Source: Aquimarina acroporae | Lineage (GTDB): Bacteria > Bacteroidota > Bacteroidia > Flavobacteriales > Flavobacteriaceae | Length of the DNA: 64,000 nucleotides | Reading direction: 5' to 3' | NCBI RefSeq assembly: GCF_023195925.1 | Contig: NZ_JALPRE010000007.1 | Coordinates: 310,001 to 374,000, forward strand | Shown: positions 55,399 to 62,950 of the stretch, one piece after another | Layout: each line of letters starts with the position of its first letter | Numbering within the stretch: the first letter of the stretch is position 1 | The notes under the pieces: model-generated | Database searches by the model: none | What the model was told of the DNA's origin: nothing | Seen by the model: only the letters and a program-made list of their open reading frames with translations | Made by a program: the position numbers and the translations under genes

Positions 55399-56631
55399 TT
55401 AATCCTCAAATTCTGATTTTAATATTTTTATCACCTCACTCACAGTCTCTTCTTCAAGATCTGTTCGCTTCACTAGGTCAGACATATCTTGCTCCAAAAT
55501 ACTCTTCGCAGTATCCAACCCTATCTTTGAGAATTCTTCTATAATCCAAGAATCAATTTCGTCTGAAAATTCTGTTAACTCCACATCTTCTTCAACACCT
55601 TCTCTAAATACATCTATTTCAAAACCAGTTAATTGACCCGCTAGTCTAATATTATGACCTCCTCGTCCAATCGCCTTAGAAACTTCTTCTGGCCTCAACA
55701 TTACTTCGGCACGAGAGTTCTCCTCATTAATCTTAATAGAAGTAACTTTTGCTGGACTCAACGCTCTTGTTATATACAATTGTAGGTTATTCGTATAATT
55801 AATTACGTCAATGTTTTCATTACCTAACTCCCTTACAATTCCATGAATACGAGAACCTTTCATACCCACACACGCTCCAACAGGGTCAATTCTATCATCA
55901 TAAGAATCTACTGCAACTTTAGCCTTTTCACCAGGAATTCTAACGACTTTTTTAACTGTTATCAATCCATCGAAAACCTCAGGAATCTCAGATTCAAATA
56001 ATTTTTCTAAAAATAACGGAGAAGTTCTTGACATGATAATAGCCGGCTTATTACCTTTTAACTCTACCGATTCTATAACTCCTCTAACATTTTCTCCTTT
56101 ACGGAAAAAGTCTGAAGGGATTTGTCTATCCTTTGGCAAAATAATCTCATTTCCTTCATCATCAAGCATGATAATTGCTCTATGTCTAATGTGATGTACT
56201 TCGGCCGTATAAATTTCACCTTCTAATTCCTTAAATTGTTTATAGATATTGGTATTATCATGCTCGTGAATTTTTGAAATTAGATTTTGGCGTAACGCAA
56301 GAATAGAACGTCTTCCTAAATCGATAAGCTTAACTTCCTCAGACACATCTTCCCCTACTTCAAAATCTGGCTCAATTTTTTGTGCTTCAGTTAATGATAT
56401 TTCCTGATTACCATCTTCTACCTCACCATCTGCAACTACAATACGATTTCTCCAAATTTCTAAATCTCCTTTATCAGGATTAATAATGATATCGAAATTA
56501 TCATCACTACCAAACTTCTTCTTTAGGGCATTTCTAAACACATCTTCTAAGATCGCCATTAACGTAACACGATCTATAAGCTTATCATCTTTAAATTCTG
56601 AAAATGACTCTATTAATGCGATATTTTCCAT
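55399..56631 (-). CDS. nusA: Transcription termination/antitermination factor NusA
   Basis: 410 residues. N-terminal RNA-polymerase-binding domain, S1 domain (about 135-205; YTAEVHHIRHRAIIMLDDEGN) and two KH domains (about 230-350; VGACVGMKGSRIHGIVRELGNENIDV, IGRGGHNIRLAGQLTGFEID). There are no C-terminal acidic repeats, as is common outside gamma-proteobacteria. It lies 13 bases downstream of rimP. In E. coli this operon is regulated through its leader; a terminator-like hairpin here lies just before rimP. Confidence 0.96.
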   Translation of the reverse strand: MENIALIESFSEFKDDKLIDRVTLMAILEDVFRNALKKKFGSDDNFDIIINPDKGDLEIWRNRIVVADGEVEDGNQEISLTEAQKIEPDFEVGEDVSEEVKLIDLGRRSILALRQNLISKIHEHDNTNIYKQFKELEGEIYTAEVHHIRHRAIIMLDDEGNEIILPKDRQIPSDFFRKGENVRGVIESVELKGNKPAIIMSRTSPLFLEKLFESEIPEVFDGLITVKKVVRIPGEKAKVAVDSYDDRIDPVGACVGMKGSRIHGIVRELGNENIDVINYTNNLQLYITRALSPAKVTSIKINEENSRAEVMLRPEEVSKAIGRGGHNIRLAGQLTGFEIDVFREGVEEDVELTEFSDEIDSWIIEEFSKIGLDTAKSILEQDMSDLVKRTDLEEETVSEVIKILKSEFED

Positions 56632-56644
56632 ATCAATATTATAA

Positions 56645-57109
56645 TTAAAATGTTATCATAACTTTTGCTTCAACAATATTTTCATAAGCTATATCAGCTT
56701 CTTTAGTAACGGTAACCTTTCCTTTACCAACAGGCTTTGGCTCTCTGGTTTTCCAGGATAAAGTAATTGAACTTTCCGTAGCAGAAATCAATTCCCCCTC
56801 TATTGTTTCGGTTGTTGTTTTTACCTTTAGTTTTCTCCCAACATTCTTTTTGTACTGGCGCAGATGCTTTAATCCTTCAGAAACTCCTGCAGACATTACC
56901 TGAAGTGAAAAATCTTCTTTTTCACGATCCAAATTATGCTCTATTGCACGGCTAATTGCAATACAATCTTCAACCCTTACCCCGTCGTCTCCATCGATAA
57001 TAATTTCGATACTATTATCTGGTTGAATTTTATAATCAATTAAAAATAAGGACGGTTTTTCTTCAAGCGCCCCATCTAGTAAATTTTGAACGTCGTCTTT
57101 TAATGACAT
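56645..57109 (-). CDS. rimP: Ribosome maturation factor RimP
   Basis: 154 residues from the ATG at 57109, chosen over a TTG at 57145 because the longer form would translate through a strong hairpin. Typical motifs are SIEIIIDGDDGVRVEDCIAISRAIE, LEVSSPG-like (here LQVMSAGVSEGL) and the RKLKVKT start of the C-terminal SH3-like domain. It helps 30S subunit maturation. First gene of rimP-nusA-infB. The leader has a strong promoter (57170-57199) and a terminator-like hairpin (57123-57143). Confidence 0.94.
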   Translation of the reverse strand: MSLKDDVQNLLDGALEEKPSLFLIDYKIQPDNSIEIIIDGDDGVRVEDCIAISRAIEHNLDREKEDFSLQVMSAGVSEGLKHLRQYKKNVGRKLKVKTTTETIEGELISATESSITLSWKTREPKPVGKGKVTVTKEADIAYENIVEAKVMITF

Positions 57110-57122
57110 AAGTAGATAAAAA

Positions 57123-57143
57123 GAGGGGACTTTTCGTCCCCTC
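57123..57143 (-). terminator. Terminator-like hairpin in the rimP leader (candidate attenuator)
   Basis: On the minus strand GAGGGGAC, loop GAAAA, GTCCCCTC (eight perfect pairs), followed at once by TTTTT and then, 13 bases after the stem, the rimP ATG. No minus-strand gene lies upstream, so it is not a normal 3' terminator. Its place between promoter and first gene suits transcription attenuation or start-site blocking. Confidence 0.65.
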
Positions 57144-57169
57144 AACCTGGTTTTTTAATTTCAACGGTG

Positions 57170-57199
57170 CAAAGATAGCAATAATATCTTAGATACAAA
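57170..57199 (-). promoter_or_regulatory. Promoter of rimP-nusA-infB
   Basis: TTTG (57196-57199), an 18-base spacer, then TATCTTTG (57170-57177) on the minus strand, a full match to the Bacteroidota consensus. It gives a leader of about 55 bases that contains the hairpin at 57123-57143. Confidence 0.7.
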
Positions 57200-57374
57200 A
57201 TATGTTAAAGAATGAATTTATTCGTAAATTTAAGATATCTAATACACACGATAGTTCTCTGAGGTTTAAGAATTTAAATACCACCTACCCCATCACAAAC
57301 ACTATCGCTATAAGGATTCACATTTTGACAAATAATCTTATGAAGAAATAACACATTTCAAAAACGCCATAATT

Positions 57375-58214
57375 ATGATCAAAAATATACTCGTACCCAC
57401 AGATTTTTCGGAACAAGCGGAAAGCGCTCTAAAGGTGGCGGCACAAATTGCCAGAAAAAACAATGCATCTATTTATTTGTTACACATTCTTGAACTCCCG
57501 ATGCACCTTACAGACCTTATGGCTTCTGGCGCTCCGGCAGCAGCTCCTGAAGCTATTTTCTTTATGAAACAGGCACATAGCAAGTTTGAAGAGATGATGA
57601 AAAAAGATTATCTTATTGATTTAGAAATTATTGAAACTGTAAGTTTTGAAGATATTCATACCGGAATCAATGAAGCAAGCGAAAAGAATAATGTAGACAT
57701 TATTGTTATGGGCTCTCATGGCTCTACCGGTTTCGAAGAATTGTTTATCGGTTCTAATGCAGAAAAAGTAGTTCGCACATCGAAAAAACCTGTTTTGGTG
57801 ATCAAGGAAGACTGCGAGCTATTCGATATTGAAGATTTTGTTTATGCCACAAATTTTGATGATGAAGACAAACCTTGCTTGCTTGCTGCCAATGATTTTT
57901 CAAAAACAATCTCAGCCAAACTTCATTTGGTATGGATAAACACCGCAAACGGTTTTAAAACTACTTATGAAACAGAAGAAAAAATGAATAAGATGATTGC
58001 AGGCTTAGGCATAGAAAATTACACCCTCAACATTTACAACGACATTACTGTAGAAAAAGGAATATTGAATTTTGCTGGCTCTGTTAATGCAGGTATGATA
58101 GGAATTAGCACCCATGGGCGAAGAGGGATATCACATTTTATAAATGGGAGCCTCGGAGAAGATGTTGTTAATCATGCCAAACGACCTGTACTTACTTTTA
58201 AAATTCAAAGTTAA
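57375..58214 (+). CDS. Universal stress protein, tandem two-domain
   Basis: 279 residues made of two Usp domains. Domain 1 (about 1-143) starts KNILVPTDFSEQAESALKVA and has the ATP-loop GSHGSTGFEELFIGSNAEKV. Domain 2 (about 150-279) is more diverged, with GISTHGRRGISHFINGSLGE. Both loops keep the G-2x-G-9x-G(S/T) ATP-binding pattern. Such proteins act in the cytoplasm under starvation or envelope stress. Divergent from rimP; a bidirectional terminator follows shortly after the stop. Confidence 0.92.
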   Translation: MIKNILVPTDFSEQAESALKVAAQIARKNNASIYLLHILELPMHLTDLMASGAPAAAPEAIFFMKQAHSKFEEMMKKDYLIDLEIIETVSFEDIHTGINEASEKNNVDIIVMGSHGSTGFEELFIGSNAEKVVRTSKKPVLVIKEDCELFDIEDFVYATNFDDEDKPCLLAANDFSKTISAKLHLVWINTANGFKTTYETEEKMNKMIAGLGIENYTLNIYNDITVEKGILNFAGSVNAGMIGISTHGRRGISHFINGSLGEDVVNHAKRPVLTFKIQS

Positions 58215-58258
58215 ATACCCCTATTTACCCTTAACCAACCCCGATTCGTTCTAAAATA

Positions 58259-58288
58259 AAAAAGGAGTAACAAATGTTACTCCTTTTT
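58259..58288. terminator. Bidirectional terminator between stress protein gene and tRNA-Gln
   Basis: AAAAAGGAGTAAC/GTTACTCCTTTTT with a four-base loop and T runs on both strands. It is two bases from the tRNA 3' end. Confidence 0.85.
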
Positions 58289-58289
58289 G

Positions 58290-58362
58290 TTGGTCTACTA
58301 GGGCTCGAACCTAGACTCTTCTGGACCAAAACCAGACGTGTTGCCAGTTACACCATAGACCA
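58290..58362 (-). tRNA. tRNA-Gln (anticodon TTG)
   Basis: A full cloverleaf can be drawn on the minus strand: acceptor TGGTCTA/TAGACCA, three-base D stem, anticodon stem TCTGG/CCAGA around TTTTGGT (anticodon TTG), five-base variable loop and T arm CTAGG-TTCGAGC-CCTAG. The U1-A72 pair is characteristic of glutamine tRNAs. The discriminator is A and CCA is not encoded. Confidence 0.95.
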
Positions 58363-58379
58363 ATGCGTCATTGCGGGTG

Positions 58380-58410
58380 CAAATTTAAAACATTCTTTTG
58401 GGTATGCAAA
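58380..58410 (-). promoter_or_regulatory. Promoter of tRNA-Gln
   Basis: TTTG (58407-58410), a 19-base spacer, TAAATTTG (58380-58387): a perfect Bacteroidota housekeeping promoter, about 18 bases before the tRNA 5' end. The best promoter match in the window. Confidence 0.75.
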
Positions 58411-58572
58411 CATTTTTTAAAAAATTATTACTTAAAATTTCTATTATCCTCCTTTCAAAATGATTATCAACTATTCAAAATATAAACTTCTGTTAAGCGT
58501 TTGCTAAAAAAATAAAGGTAAAAGTATTTTTATCACTAAATTCGCCACACGTTATATAAACGAATATATTTT

Positions 58573-61500
58573 ATGAGTACATTCAACTTTGCCAAGTGGA
58601 ATAAAATAACCGGATGGTTCGTATTTGCAATCGCACTTTGTGTTTATGCTATGACCGTCGAACCTACAGCTAGTTTCTGGGATGCCGGAGAATATATTGC
58701 TACCTCCTCAAAACTTCAGGTAGGACACCCCCCCGGCGCACCATTATTTCAGATGATTGGAGCATTTGCTAGCACCTTTGCCTCAGATGCATCGCAAATA
58801 GCGTATATGGTAAATCTCACATCTGCTGTCGCTAGTGCGTTTACTATATTATTTATGTTTTGGTCAATTACCATATTGGTTAGAAAACTCATTGTTAAAA
58901 ATGAAGAATTCACATCAGGCAAAGCCTTGGCAGTTCTTGGAAGTGCCTTTGTAGGGTCACTTGCCTTTACTTTTACCGATAGCTTTTGGTTTAACGCTGT
59001 AGAAGCCGAAGTATATGCCATGGCCACCTGTATCCTTTCGGCTATGTTTTACCTAGGTCTGCTATGGGAAAGAGACATGCACTCTCCGCGAGGAAACAAA
59101 TGGTTACTACTTATTTCGTTTATTGTAGGATTATCTTTTGGAGTGCATTTCATGGGATTATTATCCATTCCGGCCATTGGACTTTTATACTATTTCAAAA
59201 ATTATGAAAAAATCACGATTAAGAATTTTGTAATTGCCAATGTTGCAGTAGTTGCTATTCTATTATTTATATTCAAATTATTACTTCCTTCTACCTTGAA
59301 GTTTTTTGGAGCAGCAGAAGTGTTTTTTGTAAACTCTATTGGACTGCCATTTAATTCGGGGACTATAATTGCCGGATTAGTAATTGGTACTGCGTTTTAT
59401 TTTGGACTGAAATATACCCGCAAAAAGAATTTTGCTGTACTCAACACCTTGCTTTTATGTGTTCTATTTATCTTGATAGGGTTTTCGAGTTGGATCATGC
59501 TACCTATACGTGCAAACGCCGGAACCGTCATCAATGAGAACAACCCAAACAATGCAAGGGAGCTACTCGCCTATTATAACTTAGAACAATATCCTGAAAC
59601 ACATCTTTTTTATGGGCCACAATTCTCTGAAATCTATGCTGGTTTAGACACTCAAAACCCTTATGAAGATGATAAACCAAAATATGAAAAAGATGAAAAA
59701 ACAGGTAAGTACATCATCGTAAATGACTGGAAAAATGCGAAACAAAACTTAGACGATGCGCACAAAGCATTCTTACCACGTATGTGGAGCACGGAACACA
59801 TCGCTAACTATATGGAATGGACAGGTCCATTAAAATTTACCATTAAGCCAGAATACCAAAGTGAGGATGAATTACTAGAGGCAGTAACACAATTTAGAAG
59901 AGAATATGCCGAAGGTAAATTAGACAACGAAGATTACCACAAATTCCTACAATCATTCGGAAATTATATTGAAGTAGAAAAACCTTCGTTTGGCGATAAC
60001 ATTGCCTACCTATTCGATTACCAAATGGGATATATGTATTGGCGTTATTTTATGTGGAATTTTGTTGGCAGACAGGATGATAACCAAGGTAATATGACCA
60101 ACTTAGAAGGTAATTGGCTTAGTGGAATAAAATTCATTGATCAAATGCATCTAGGGTCACAAGACAATTTACCAACCGATGCGCTTAAAAATAAGGCTAG
60201 AAATACATATTACTTTCTACCATTATTACTTGGACTTATTGGGTTTGTTTTTATGGTACAGTACGACAAGAAAAACTTTTGGATACTACTCGTGTTTTTC
60301 CTCTTCACTGGACTTGCATTAAAGGTATACCTCAACGAAAGACCTTTTGAACCACGTGAAAGAGATTATGCACTTGTTGGATCATTTTATGTATTTGCCA
60401 TTTGGATAGGTTTTGGAGTATATGCGCTTTTTGATGCTTTCAAAAAATATATACAACCCAAAATACTTGCTCCTGTAGTTACCACAATATGTTTATTAGC
60501 AGTTCCTGTACTTATGGCATCTCAAAACTGGGATGATCATGATAGATCAGACAGGTACACAGCTCAGGCAATGGCTAAAATGTATCTACAATCTTGTCAG
60601 GATGACGCTATCTTATTTACCATTGGAGACAATGACACTTTTGCACTTTGGTATGCTCAGGATATTGAAGGCTATAGAACAGACGTAAGAACGGTTAACA
60701 CCAGTCTTTTTGCCACAGATTGGTATATAGACCAAATGAAAAGAGCAGCCTATAATGGGAAACCTATTCCCTCGCAACTCACCCATGATTTTTATAGATT
60801 CGGAAATAACGATGCCATATATTACAAACCAGTTACAAATGATACTATGCTTATTAAAAACTGGATGCGATGGATTGAAACCGATGATCCGAGAACCAAA
60901 GGAGATCTTCAAAGCGGAAAAAAGGTAAATACTTTCCCTACGAAACATATAAGAATTCCAGTAAATAAGGAAGCAGTGCTAAAAAATGGTATTGTTGCAC
61001 CAGAAGACGCTGATCTTATTGTTCCTTATATAGATATACATTTAAAAGGGGACCTGCTATTTAAAAATCGTCTTTTAATGCTAGATATAATAGCCAATAA
61101 CAACTGGGAAAGACCTATTTATTTTACAGGAGGAAGTTATGGCGATGATGATTTCTTATGGATGAAAGACTATTTACAACTAGACGGTGTAACCTATAAA
61201 CTGGTTCCTATTCGTACAAAAGTAGATCGTCGTAACCCATTTGAGATGGGACGTATAGACACCGATCTTATGTACAAAAATGTGACTAGCTGGGATTGGG
61301 GAAATAGTAATGACCCTAATATTTATCATGATCCTGAGACCAGAAAAAACGCTATCACGTATCGTAGTAATCTTGCAAGACTGGTTGAAGCACTAATAGA
61401 AGAAGACCAAAAAGGCAAAGCCAAAGAGATTTTGGATTTGGCTATGGATAAAATGCCTATAGAATATTATGAATATTACACACTACTTGAACCTTATATT

Positions 61501-61878
61501 ACAGGATATTATCAAGTAGGAGAAAAACAAAAGGCCAGAGATTTATGGGGTAAAGTTGCTAAGAAATATCAGGATCAACTTACTTATTTTGGAAACCTGA
61601 CTCTTGACAAGCAATACCAATATGCTGAAGAAATTGTAACCAATGTAGAACGCTATAGAAGCGTTGTCGATTTGCTTTTAATTAATCAAGATAGAGAAAT
61701 GATCGAGGAAAAAGCAGATGAGTTTAATAGGTATTTAGGATTATTTAGACGCCTGTATTCTGAAGACGAAGCTTATGATGATGATGAACTATTACAAAAA
61801 CAGGAAGAAGACCTAGAAAAAGAGTTTCAGAATCAAGAACAAACTTTGGATTCTTTAGACACAATTCCTGCAAATTAA
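58573..61878 (+). CDS. DUF2723 membrane protein, TMEM260-like glycosyltransferase candidate
   Basis: 1101 residues. N-terminal half (about 1-330) has roughly ten TM helices of a GT-C-like arrangement with the conserved acidic motif FWDAGEYIAT (about 36-45) and VGHPPGAPLFQM after it; a further helix group lies near 560-650, and the C-terminal region (about 650-1101) is soluble and ends in helical repeats and an acidic tail. DUF2723 includes human TMEM260, a protein O-mannosyltransferase. In Bacteroidota a role in protein O-glycosylation is possible but is inference. Followed by a terminator and a deacetylase gene. Confidence 0.85.
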   Translation: MSTFNFAKWNKITGWFVFAIALCVYAMTVEPTASFWDAGEYIATSSKLQVGHPPGAPLFQMIGAFASTFASDASQIAYMVNLTSAVASAFTILFMFWSITILVRKLIVKNEEFTSGKALAVLGSAFVGSLAFTFTDSFWFNAVEAEVYAMATCILSAMFYLGLLWERDMHSPRGNKWLLLISFIVGLSFGVHFMGLLSIPAIGLLYYFKNYEKITIKNFVIANVAVVAILLFIFKLLLPSTLKFFGAAEVFFVNSIGLPFNSGTIIAGLVIGTAFYFGLKYTRKKNFAVLNTLLLCVLFILIGFSSWIMLPIRANAGTVINENNPNNARELLAYYNLEQYPETHLFYGPQFSEIYAGLDTQNPYEDDKPKYEKDEKTGKYIIVNDWKNAKQNLDDAHKAFLPRMWSTEHIANYMEWTGPLKFTIKPEYQSEDELLEAVTQFRREYAEGKLDNEDYHKFLQSFGNYIEVEKPSFGDNIAYLFDYQMGYMYWRYFMWNFVGRQDDNQGNMTNLEGNWLSGIKFIDQMHLGSQDNLPTDALKNKARNTYYFLPLLLGLIGFVFMVQYDKKNFWILLVFFLFTGLALKVYLNERPFEPRERDYALVGSFYVFAIWIGFGVYALFDAFKKYIQPKILAPVVTTICLLAVPVLMASQNWDDHDRSDRYTAQAMAKMYLQSCQDDAILFTIGDNDTFALWYAQDIEGYRTDVRTVNTSLFATDWYIDQMKRAAYNGKPIPSQLTHDFYRFGNNDAIYYKPVTNDTMLIKNWMRWIETDDPRTKGDLQSGKKVNTFPTKHIRIPVNKEAVLKNGIVAPEDADLIVPYIDIHLKGDLLFKNRLLMLDIIANNNWERPIYFTGGSYGDDDFLWMKDYLQLDGVTYKLVPIRTKVDRRNPFEMGRIDTDLMYKNVTSWDWGNSNDPNIYHDPETRKNAITYRSNLARLVEALIEEDQKGKAKEILDLAMDKMPIEYYEYYTLLEPYITGYYQVGEKQKARDLWGKVAKKYQDQLTYFGNLTLDKQYQYAEEIVTNVERYRSVVDLLLINQDREMIEEKADEFNRYLGLFRRLYSEDEAYDDDELLQKQEEDLEKEFQNQEQTLDSLDTIPAN

Positions 61879-61888
61879 AATCATAAAT

Positions 61889-61915
61889 AAAGTGAGCTTA
61901 ATAGCTCACTTTTTT
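61889..61915 (+). terminator. Terminator after the DUF2723 gene
   Basis: AAAGTGAGCT-type arm pairing with AGCTCACTTT around a four-base loop (core 61891-61910), followed by TTTTTATTTA. The downstream deacetylase begins only about 20 bases later, so some read-through is likely. Confidence 0.75.
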
Positions 61916-61932
61916 ATTTATAGAAACACCTA

Positions 61933-62577
61933 GTGATACCGATCAAAACGCCAAATATACTCAAGTACATTTTCTCGGGTTATAACTGGGATTTTTCTTC
62001 AAAAAACAGCAAAAAAATATATCTTACTTTTGATGATGGGCCAATACCTGATGTAACAGAATTTGTCTTGAAAGAACTTTCCAAATACAACGCCAAAGCT
62101 ACATTCTTTTGCATTGGAGATAATATCAAAAGGCACCCTGCAATCTTTAATAAAATTCTATCGTATGAACATGCAATAGGAAACCATACCATGAATCATC
62201 TTAAAGCATGGAAAAATGATTCTAAAACCTATATTGATAATGTACTAGCCTGTAGTAATGAGATAAAACACTTTATAGACCCAAAGAAAAAAGAAAAACT
62301 TTTTAGACCTCCTTATGGACAAATAAGCTACCCTAAATTTAAGACGTTACAAAGCCTGGGATATAAAATTATAATGTGGGATATTTTATCTAAGGATTGG
62401 GATCAAAAAACAAGTCCAGAAGAATGTTTTCAAAATGTAATTCAAAATGCGAAGCAGGGAAGCATTATAGTTTTTCATGACAGTATTAAAGCAGCCATTA
62501 ACCTTAAATACGCATTACCAAAGGTCTTAGAATATTATACAGAAAGAGGATATACTTTTGAGAAAATTAACTTCTAA
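61933..62577 (+). CDS. Polysaccharide deacetylase (NodB/CE4) family protein
   Basis: 214 residues. NodB motifs are complete: TFDDGP, GNHTMNH (HxxxH zinc ligands), FRPPYGQ and VFHDS. It has no signal peptide, so it probably acts on a cytoplasmic or membrane-near sugar. The start is GTG at 61933; no ATG lies upstream in frame within the short gap. The N-terminal YIFSGYNWDF is typical of flavobacterial homologues. Its stop overlaps that of the convergent thioredoxin-fold gene by four bases. It may deacetylate peptidoglycan or a surface polysaccharide. Confidence 0.88.
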   Translation: MIPIKTPNILKYIFSGYNWDFSSKNSKKIYLTFDDGPIPDVTEFVLKELSKYNAKATFFCIGDNIKRHPAIFNKILSYEHAIGNHTMNHLKAWKNDSKTYIDNVLACSNEIKHFIDPKKKEKLFRPPYGQISYPKFKTLQSLGYKIIMWDILSKDWDQKTSPEECFQNVIQNAKQGSIIVFHDSIKAAINLKYALPKVLEYYTERGYTFEKINF

Positions 62578-62870
62578 ACATATTCTTTCATAAGCCCTAT
62601 AAGCGTATTCGCATCTTGCTCACCACTTTGTCGCCAAACCATCTCACCTCCTTTGTAGATCATCAAAGTAGGCAATCCTTTAATTCTCAAAGCAGTAGCC
62701 AATTCTTCGTTTTTATCAACATCGATCTTAATCACTTTACCCTTATCTCCAAGAGCAGCGGCAACATCTTTAAGAACAGGATGCATTGCTACAGATGGTT
62801 CATTCCATTCTGTATAGAAGTCCAATAACACTGGAACTTCAATACCAATTATATCTCCAAACTTTGACAT
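62574..62870 (-). CDS. Thioredoxin-fold protein lacking the CxxC motif
   Basis: 98 residues with the full thioredoxin fold (LLDFYTEWNEPSVAMHPVLK, KIDVDKNEELATALRIKGLPT with the cis-proline, LIGLMKEYV) but WNEPS at the active site where thioredoxin has WCGPC, so both redox cysteines are lost and no other cysteine is present. It cannot act as a classical reductase; a binding or chaperone role is more likely. Cytosolic, no signal. It lies between the deacetylase (convergent, four-base overlap) and the metallophosphoesterase. Confidence 0.88.
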   Translation of the reverse strand: MSKFGDIIGIEVPVLLDFYTEWNEPSVAMHPVLKDVAAALGDKGKVIKIDVDKNEELATALRIKGLPTLMIYKGGEMVWRQSGEQDANTLIGLMKEYV

Positions 62871-62950
62871 GTTTAAAAACTTTTATTGTTCTGGTTGTCT
62901 TTATAACGCAACAACGTTTAAACAATTGTAAATATACTACTTTCTTAGAA

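Larger units (their letters stand above)
58215..58572. other. Intergenic region containing tRNA-Gln
   Basis: Coding-free apart from the tRNA (58290-58362), its promoter (58380-58410) and the terminator 58259-58288. The rest, 58411-58572, shows no gene. A TAAATTCG at 58537-58544 could be a -7 element for the downstream DUF2723 gene (one mismatch), but no -33 partner is visible. Confidence 0.6.

Noticed and set aside
57110..57145. A longer RimP starting at TTG 57145
   Set aside because: It would translate through the eight-pair hairpin at 57123-57143, and the extra residues do not resemble RimP. ATG at 57109 gives the normal N-terminus.
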